From Saccoglossus kowalevskii (Eukaryota > Hemichordata > Enteropneusta > Harrimaniidae), in assembly GCF_000003605.2 (NCBI RefSeq), contig NW_003130854.1, positions 677,729-700,190 of the forward strand: DNA of 22,462 bases. The letters run 5' to 3'. Below the pieces are notes generated by a model. It made no database searches and was not told where the DNA came from. It saw only the letters and a list, made by a program, of their open reading frames with translations. Of this stretch, positions 16,281 through 22,462 are shown in pieces (position 1 is the stretch's first letter; every line of letters begins with the position of its first letter). Position numbers and translations under genes: made by a program.

Positions 16281-18438
16281 GTAGTGGGGATACACAATTG
16301 GCAACAAAGGGAATATAGATCGCAGGTAGCTTCCGATAAATCCTGGCGCATGCGCAGATATATCCAAGGTCGGTATAGGTCGCCGAACAGCGGCAAATTA
16401 TCGTGGCTTTGGCCGCATTCACAAATTGCTAAGAGAACGCTACCTTTGTTGGATATTAAGAAACTACACTCGCCCATTGATGTCAAGTCTCATTTAGATC
16501 GAGCTGGGAAGACTGGCGTCAACAGCAACGAACAGTACGATGACTTGACATTGCCAATGTATGGTCTCAAACCCCGGTGAGAGAGATCGAGACAGTTTGT
16601 TACCGTGCGAGAAACGTACATGGGCCAATTTCAGTGGAACTGGAGAGGTGAGCACACTTACAGATCTCAATCACCACCAAATCAGAGAATTAGTGGCATC
16701 GTACGCAGAAGCCGAGACGTTTCTTCAGTACGGAAAAGATTCAATAAATGTTGGTAACCAAGACAACACTATTGCGACAGCTCATCAAAACATACTCGTC
16801 GCCGTATCGTCGGATATAATGGCCACACATTCACGAGAGATAAGAACGGGAGGGAACTGCTCGCAGTCATGAGTAGAAAAGAATTTCACCTGGACATGTC
16901 TTACGAAAGAGCCCGGTAAGTTTCTCACCGACTTTATCATTAGAGGCAAAAAAGAAAAGCGTATATCTGAAAGCTGCTATTTTTCCTTCACCCAAGACGA
17001 CAACTTATTGTGGAAACTGAAAAATACGAAAATATTTATTCAGGCACATACGATTCGGTCGAAATGATCAAGTCTACTAGGCAAGACGCAACGTGGTTGG
17101 TTCTCGTCTACCACATTATGAAATTAAACCACGACCTGTTCATAATGTGTGTAACCGTAAGACGCACATGACTAAGGTGATAACTGGTACCGGATGTTCA
17201 ATTTTGATTTTGACTTCCGGTTATCACGTGACAGGCGTGGCGGATACGTAAGGAGCAGGAGTTCCATTGGTAACGTGTTGCGTTTTTAACGACGTAGAGA
17301 GTGGAAAATACCTGGGTAAAATACTTTCAGGATATCCGAGAACTCCTATCGAGATGTCTCCAAGATATTAAATACGCAGTTACGAGAGGCGTAAGTAAAC
17401 ATTCTATGAATACTGCAAACGAAAGCGGTTGCACATCTCAGCAAAGGGGTAATTTTAATTTGCTTTCGCATGGTCTCTTAGCATATTTCGCTGCACCAAA
17501 TTAAAGGTCTCGGCGATTGTAATAAAGTGGTAATGTACGCGTTCCCCCGCCCTTTTCGAATTCAACGGGTCAACGACGTAATGGATAAATTCACCAATAT
17601 AGCGTCGGAAAAGAATTTGGTAGATTTCAAGCAAACTCATATGACTAATGATACATATGCTTAATTTAATAATCGAACAACGCACAACACCTGGAAAAAT
17701 GTGTGGAATAGCTAATAGTATCGCTGCCTTGGAAACCGCTGGGTTTTTTGAACCCCTCTGGAGAGCGATTGCCGACGCAATTCGTAAGAGGGATGGAGAT
17801 ATGACGCAAGTCTACGAGATTGTCCGTAAATTACCTATGACCTCGTATAGCATTGAATCCGTCGAAATTTTCTCATCCACGCTGATCTTCGTTCTTAGCG
17901 AAGCGTTAACTGTACAAAGTGAAGATTTGGAAATCATCGGCAAACTTGAATATACAGCTAAACAATTTAACGCTGATCTAAGCAAGCTGCCCGCATCGAT
18001 GACGTCTGAAGAAGCCCTCGAACTGTTTAACGAATACGGCTGTAAAAGTCACGAAGATTTCGTGTACTTTATATCACATATTGGATTACCGAAGAAATAC
18101 GTAGACAAGATAAAAGAAAATCAAAATGTAATGACATATCAATGCGGAAGACAGAGAGAAGTGCGACGAGGAGCGTCGATTGAAACTGGATGATATCATC
18201 GAATTTTGTAGTAAACACGTGTGTCAATCAAACAAAGAAGTTATTCAGAAATATATTGAGAAAGTTGAAGTATTTGCGATGGTAAGATTTTTTTAGTGAC
18301 TCACTCACAAATGTTTACTAGTTTTTTTTTTTTAATTTATTTATCTAGCTAATTTATATTCTCTAGATAGCAGAATGTGATCTCAATGAACTTCGTATTT
18401 CTGTCGTTGGTCTCACTGGCAATGGAAAAGACAAATGA
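16281..18438 (+). pseudogene. Multi-exon gene fragment ending in AIG1/GIMAP-like P-loop
   Basis: Exons that I can place: 16281-16576; 16635 to about 16810, running by an apparent shift into the frame that ends at 16915; 16997-17156; 17331-17390 (or from 17298); 17482-18281; 18367-18438. All introns are GT-AG, 58-174 bp, and the phases match (2,2,0,0,0). Segments: KSHLDRAGKTGVNSNEQYDD; LNHHQIRELVASYAEAETFL; GHTFTRDKNGRELLAVMSRK; VETEKYENIYSGTYDSVEMI; FPRPFRIQRVNDVMDKFTNI; MCGIANSIAALETAGFFEPL; SEEALELFNEYGCKSHEDFV; LKLDDIIEFCSKHVCQSNKE. The last exon reads CDLNELRISVVGLTGNGKDK then TGA: a GxxxxGK G1 motif like that of AIG1/GIMAP GTPases, with Asp where Ser/Thr binds Mg. The rest of a GTPase domain is absent. 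One-base shifts at about 16810, 17645-17662 and 18133-18150 mark it as broken unless they are sequencing errors. The N-terminal part is helical, death-fold-like in places, and not recognised. Confidence 0.6.
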
Positions 18439-18750
18439 TTAATTTAAGAGAAAATAGAACGTACCGATGAAGTAAAATGATTGAATCACGAATTATGTCA
18501 CTGATTTATATTTTTTTCCAATTAAAAAAAATTGTCATACTTATTGTAGAAATTGTGTTTTTTTTCAATTACATACATAATGATAGTAGCAGTGATTTGT
18601 CAATCACAGTCAGACAAAAACAAGAACGTTAGGTAGGCCAGACTCTCCCCTACCAATCCCTAAGCAGAAATAAAACACTACAATGTTTAAAAATCTACGT
18701 AGACCACACTACGGGTAAATAACTGACTACAAGGAAACGCGTTGTTATAA
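18439..18750. other. Junction between gene fragment and LINE, non-coding
   Basis: No continuation of the P-loop frame. Contains poly-T/poly-A runs and TCTACGTAGACCAC at 18692-18705, a palindromic patch. One end of the LINE insertion should lie here; no target-site duplication was recognised. Confidence 0.4.
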
Positions 18751-18858
18751 GGTCTTTTATTAAAAGTAAATGGGATCATAAGATTACCATAAGATGTACC
18801 ACCCTACGTAGCGTACTTGATGCTCGGTGACAGATTCACCGTAAAGTTCGTAACCAGA

Positions 18859-21707
18859 TTATATACAGATATTGAGTGCCTCTCCATCTCGATTGCACAG
18901 TGTACCCATAACAGCCCAAATGTTATCAAACGCATGTAACCGATTACTTAAACGGCAGTACTCAATCTCTAAGTACGATGTTTAAACATTTCCAGTGGAT
19001 CAGTAGTGCCCATGTATTGACGCTTATTTCTGCGACTGGGATGAATTGACATCTTTGCCGTGGCAACAATGTAAATGAACAGTTGATATGCTTGTTTAGA
19101 AATAAAGGCATGTGACTTAGGAGGTGGTAACATAAACCACCATTGCTGAATGACAATCAGGGAATGTGAGACGACCAGCAATGGTCCTGATGCGAGTCAG
19201 CAAAGCATTGATATTGGGACATTCATAAAATGTGACACAATGAATGGTCATCGCCGCAAACGAGGCATTTATCGTATTGTGCGAGACTCAGTCCAGTACC
19301 AGAGATACGTGCCAGTAGTATAGGCACCATGGAGAATTCTCCATTGAAGATCGCCTTCTAGTTTGCATAATGGTGGGGAGTAAAATCCTTTTAAATTTAA
19401 ATTGGCTTTAACTCGTTTGGAACACTCAAAATGTCGCGCCATACAGTATCAATTTTATCAGTATGATGTTGAGCAGGGAGTAAAGAAATCATAATTGTAG
19501 AAATCCCCATTTCCCATCTTATACAGAGACATAATTAAGTTACATAGATCAATGTTGTGTTTAGTTGTTGGGGCAGGTTACTAGATTCAATTTTACAGTA
19601 TGTTTGAATGCAGTCTTTCCACGACGCAGGGATAGACTCGCGCACAATTTTTAAACTGAGATTAAAGATTCTCTCCGACAATCACTGCATTCCAACTTTC
19701 ATAAACAAAACCGGCGACGGAAGCCACTCTTTTCATGGTACGTCGATCAAATCACCTACTTTGGTGATACCAGCATCAACAAAGTGTTTGAGCACATACG
19801 GTTCATTTTTAAGTGGATGTAAAACTAGAGGATTTTTAAAAATAGGTCCTGAAAGAACGTCAGAAACATTGTCTGTGTTGACCTTAATGCGTATATCCAA
19901 AGAATTCCAACACTTCAACAGATCAGAATAAAAAGCAGGTCCATGTAAGGATGAAATATCAATGCTGGTTAACAATAACTGATGTGTACTAAGTATTTGA
20001 GTTTACTTACTTGGCTGAAGTAATAATCCGTGAACTTGAAGCAAGGATGTCTGTATTCTGAATATAGATATTTGTGAACGTATTTAGTGCGTATAGCTTT
20101 AATTTTGCTAAATAGATGAACAACATTTTGACCTCCCTTTTCCAAAGCTAGATACACAGTACATAGAGTTGGAAAGAGAGTGAACAGCCTAGACGTATAC
20201 CCAGAGCTAGCGGGAGGGATGCAGTGAAAGAGCTGTTTATTTGGATCAATAGTTGAGCATTTTTGTATATTAAACCAATGATATTAATAAAACAGTCTCC
20301 AAAGCCAAATGATTTTGTCATGGTCAAGTGCAACTGTACCCAAAGACATGTTAAACGCATTAGCATAATCAATGTTGTCCCGCAACAAGGATACATTGTC
20401 GTGGATATGCCTGCCTGGTATACAGCAACTTTGATCAAGATGTATAATGTTGCCGAAAACAGGACGGAGACGCAGTGAAAGTTTTTTTGTGATGATCTTA
20501 TAATCACTGCACAATAAACTAACTGGGCGCCATTTTTTTAAACAAGTATTGTCACCTTTTTTGGGTAAAAGAGTAACAATCGCTCAGTTACAAGCGACGG
20601 GCAAAATACCATCATTGATAGACGCAAGTAAAACCAGATGAAAATCCTCCCCTAAAATATGCCAAAATTTTCTTTATAAAACTCATTGGACAAGCCATCG
20701 ATACCGGGAGTACGCCCTGATGGTTGGAGTTAAGTGTATTACCCAATTCCTTAAAGGAAATTTCAAGGTCGAGGGCATCTTTGTCCTTGGTATTTAATTG
20801 AGGCAAATCCTGCGAAATAATATTCTGTGCAATTCTATCAACTGGGTCAGGGGAATATAACCTTTAATTCTTGTTGCGTTTGAAATGACAATATTGCTGC
20901 GAGAGAACCTTAATTTTCTGCTTCCCCAAATCCCACAAAATTTGAAGATTCGCGTAAATGCCATGTTGCTGCCAACTAGCCCAAAATTCGGAAATAATTT
21001 CAAAATAATCATCGTCCTCCAACACTGAGGTGTTCAATCACCACACTGGGTTACGATTACTAACGTTTTTTTTATGATAAATGTATATGTACAAGTGGAT
21101 GATCTGTGAATCCCAGAGCAGCATTGCTGACAGAGATGGACTTGATTTTGCTAGATAAAAACTTGTAAAATTTGTCCAGACGTACCAGCGTCTTCCTTCT
21201 ACCCCATGTAAAGTTGCATACGTTAAGATGATAAAAACGCCATGCATCAATCAATTGTATTGAGAATTGTATTCAATAAAAACGAGACGTGCGCATGTCT
21301 GGTTCGACGCCGCCATTGCGGTCCAGGTCAGGTGCGATTGTGCAATTAAAATCCCAGTCAATAATGACGGGGTAATTAAAAAGTTTAAAGCATGCCATAC
21401 GCTCTACTCCATTTTAATGGGCAGAGACATTAAAAATATGCAGTGGATTGTTGTTTATTAAAATGAGGACGTGCAATACATGACCACTGAGAAATTCATT
21501 CTAGGTCAGCACATTAACATTAGCACCTGGACGAAACAAAATAGCTATACCAGCGCGATTTGTGTCACAGTGTGAAAATATTGCATTACCCCTCCACACA
21601 TTCCTCCAGGTATGTTCATCTTGCTTTACAGTATGCGTTTCTTCTTGTAAAAGGGATGAACATTTGATAAAACATAAGTTTTGTTGATGGCCGTACCAAA
21701 GGCTCAA
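18859..21707 (-). pseudogene. LINE ORF2 (endonuclease-RT-zf-RVT), heavily broken
   Basis: Endonuclease: LQEETHTVKQDEHTW (about 21650-21600), GNAIFSHCDTNRAGIAILF, then DWDFNCTIAPDLDRNGG (21362-21309), LIDAWRFYHLNVCNFTWGRR, RLDKF and TDHPLVHIHLS. Linker: LEDDDYFEIISEFWASWQQH and WDLGKQKIK. RT: LYSPDPVD, GRTPGIDGLSNEFYK (about 20720-20675), ASINDGILPVACN then TGA (about 20588), AIVTLLPKKGD, KWRPVSLLCSDYKIITKKL, DQSCCIPGRHIHDN (20436-20395), VALDHDK (motif A start) and GIRLGCSLS (motif B, 20201-20175). The YADD motif is absent: the sequence jumps to LALEKGGQNVVHLFSKIKAI, a post-RT segment. C-terminus: GPAFYSDLLKCWNS, DAGITKVGDL, GDLQWRILHGAY, CLVCGDD with a downstream His, FYECPNINALLTRI, and a tail ending LCNRDGEALNICI. 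Intact ORF2 nicks DNA and primes reverse transcription; this copy cannot. Confidence 0.92.
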
Positions 21708-21960
21708 CAGTTATCAATTCACCCCGAATACCTTGAACAGAAACCAAATCAACACACGAGACATCACCCAAAAAGACAACCACTGATCTGTTCATTCGTG
21801 ACGCTGCAATAATCATTTTGTCACCAACCACCTCGGACACTGCCTCAACATAGGTTTCCACTGGAATACCATTCACGTTCTCACATCTGATAGCATGGTT
21901 GCGAGTCAGTCTATGTACAACCGGGTATGCATTACGTGAAGTCTTTTCAATGGCGGCCAT
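21616..21960 (-). pseudogene. LINE ORF1 N-terminal domain, truncated
   Basis: ATG at 21960-21958 in a strong context (GCCAAGATGGCC) begins MAAIEKTSRNAYPVVHRLTR. The frame continues with VEAVSEVVGDKMIIAASRMN, VVVFLGDVSCVDLVSVQGIR and GELITVEPLVRPSTKLMF. The pattern (KxxxxxxVVVFL....V...G....GELITVEPL..P..K) matches the RRM-like N-terminal domain of Tx1-type ORF1 proteins, which bind element RNA. After about 21655 the reading changes to endonuclease sequence in another frame, so the ORF1 C-terminus, where CCHC knuckles would be expected, and the first part of the endonuclease are missing. Confidence 0.75.
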
Positions 21961-22462
21961 CTTGGCGACCACTGACCACAATACACTAAAACAAAAATCA
22001 ACGGAAAGTACAGAAAAACGCTGTTAAAAACCCAAAATGTATACACTGGAAGTGAAATAGAATACTCACTGACCAATTATGTACAAGTTAAAGGATACAA
22101 AAAGCCCCAAAACTACCACTACTAACAAAATTACGGAGCTATACGAAGACACGTTATACCCCAATCTCCTTCCCAGAGGCCTTTGCGGTTTACGCAATAG
22201 TGCCTCTGCCACAGGCAGCCTTCAATTTTGTGGTCAATCACCTCACTACGCACGGCCATTTTTCTGTAGCTGTTACATCTGAAAACGTACTACAAAAAAT
22301 GGGAAAAAAACGTATGTGACATCCGAACTATTTATTAATGTCAGACTTCAGTAAAAACGTAAATACGAACCATTTTATCGCGGACTATGTTTTGCGAGGT
22401 AATGTTATAGTGGTGAAATTGCGCACGTGATACACTAAAACTTCGAGGAAAGAAACGTTCTG
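21961..22462 (-). other. Probable LINE 5' UTR and flank
   Basis: Upstream of the ORF1 ATG on the - strand there is no other gene. The sequence is GC-richer at 22150-22260 (AGAGGCC...TGCCTCT inverted repeat about 22175-22215), which suits a LINE 5' UTR/promoter, but the element's 5' end cannot be set from one copy. The + frame at 22079-22282 lies here and has no domain. Confidence 0.4.

Larger units (their letters stand above)
18750..21960 (-). mobile_element. Decayed Tx1/L1-type non-LTR retrotransposon (LINE)
   Basis: On the - strand, from high to low coordinates, come an ORF1 N-terminal domain, an APE-type endonuclease, reverse transcriptase motifs, the post-RT region and a zf-RVT-like Cys/His C-terminus, in the order of Tx1/L1-clade elements. 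The ORF2-like stop is at 18859-18861, followed by a possible AATAAA on the - strand (TTTATT at about 18748-18759). The copy carries multiple frameshifts and stops and at least four internal deletions, at about 21655, 20865, 20315 and 20158. The 5' part (ORF1 start) is kept, so this is not the usual 5'-truncated insertion. It could not supply retrotransposition proteins. Confidence 0.92.

Noticed and set aside
16234-16486. Two overlapping - strand frames of 62 and 73 codons
   Set aside because: Cys/Ile/Leu-rich shadows of the + strand exon at 16281-16576, which fits a splice model.
17648-18193. Viral or bacterial origin for the 181-codon frame
   Set aside because: Its GC-richer, fluent coding first suggested a virus, but the flanking phase-matched GT-AG introns and the P-loop exon fit an animal gene.
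19608-19931. 107-codon + strand frame
   Set aside because: Antisense to the post-RT part of the LINE (GPAFYSDLLK...DAGITKVGDL).
20263-20478. 71-codon + strand frame
   Set aside because: Antisense to the LINE reverse transcriptase, whose motifs are clear on the - strand.

Overview
The window looks like a piece of an AT-rich invertebrate nuclear genome, most plausibly a marine animal (cnidarian, mollusc, hemichordate or cephalochordate; I cannot narrow it further). The reasons are GT-AG introns of about 60-175 bp, long non-coding stretches, a Tx1/L1-type non-LTR retrotransposon, a pogo/Tigger DNA transposon, a DUF6589-type transposon-associated protein, a HECT fragment of the G2E3-like kind and a fragment ending in an AIG1/GIMAP-like P-loop. 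There is no bacterial gene organisation, no rRNA or tRNA, no CRISPR array and no complete intact gene.

Layout. 1-760: an acidic coding-like exon on the + strand, unrecognised. 1396-2640: a frame-broken, coding-like stretch on the - strand, unrecognised. 2975-3260: an old + strand reading frame with four stops. 4780-6723: a dead pogo/Tigger transposon (AT-hook N-terminus, HTH, DDE domain), interrupted between AT-hook and HTH by a three-copy tandem repeat (5060-5540). 7700-9020: a dead DUF6589 gene on the - strand in which one internal piece is present twice about 374 bp apart. 9467-9538: a short candidate terminal exon. 12360-12916: a CpG-richer, promoter-like region ending in a well-formed first exon (ATG 12814, donor GTAAGT 12917). 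13319-13632: a broken HECT N-lobe. 15021-15763: a frame-broken unrecognised coding region. 16281-18438: the most gene-like part, a chain of exons whose intron phases agree, leading to a P-loop where the gene is cut off. 18750 to at least 21960: a - strand Tx1/L1-type LINE with ORF1 and ORF2 recognisable but carrying several internal deletions and frameshifts.

How the parts relate. I see no working pathway. The region is mainly a graveyard of mobile elements and gene fragments. The part most deserving follow-up is 16281-18438: a multi-exon protein with a long, helix-rich N-terminal region that I do not recognise, joined by splicing to a GTPase G1 motif of AIG1/GIMAP type. If intact relatives exist, they would form a domain architecture worth describing. 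Frame calls, splice sites and family names were made by eye from translations; no database search was run.
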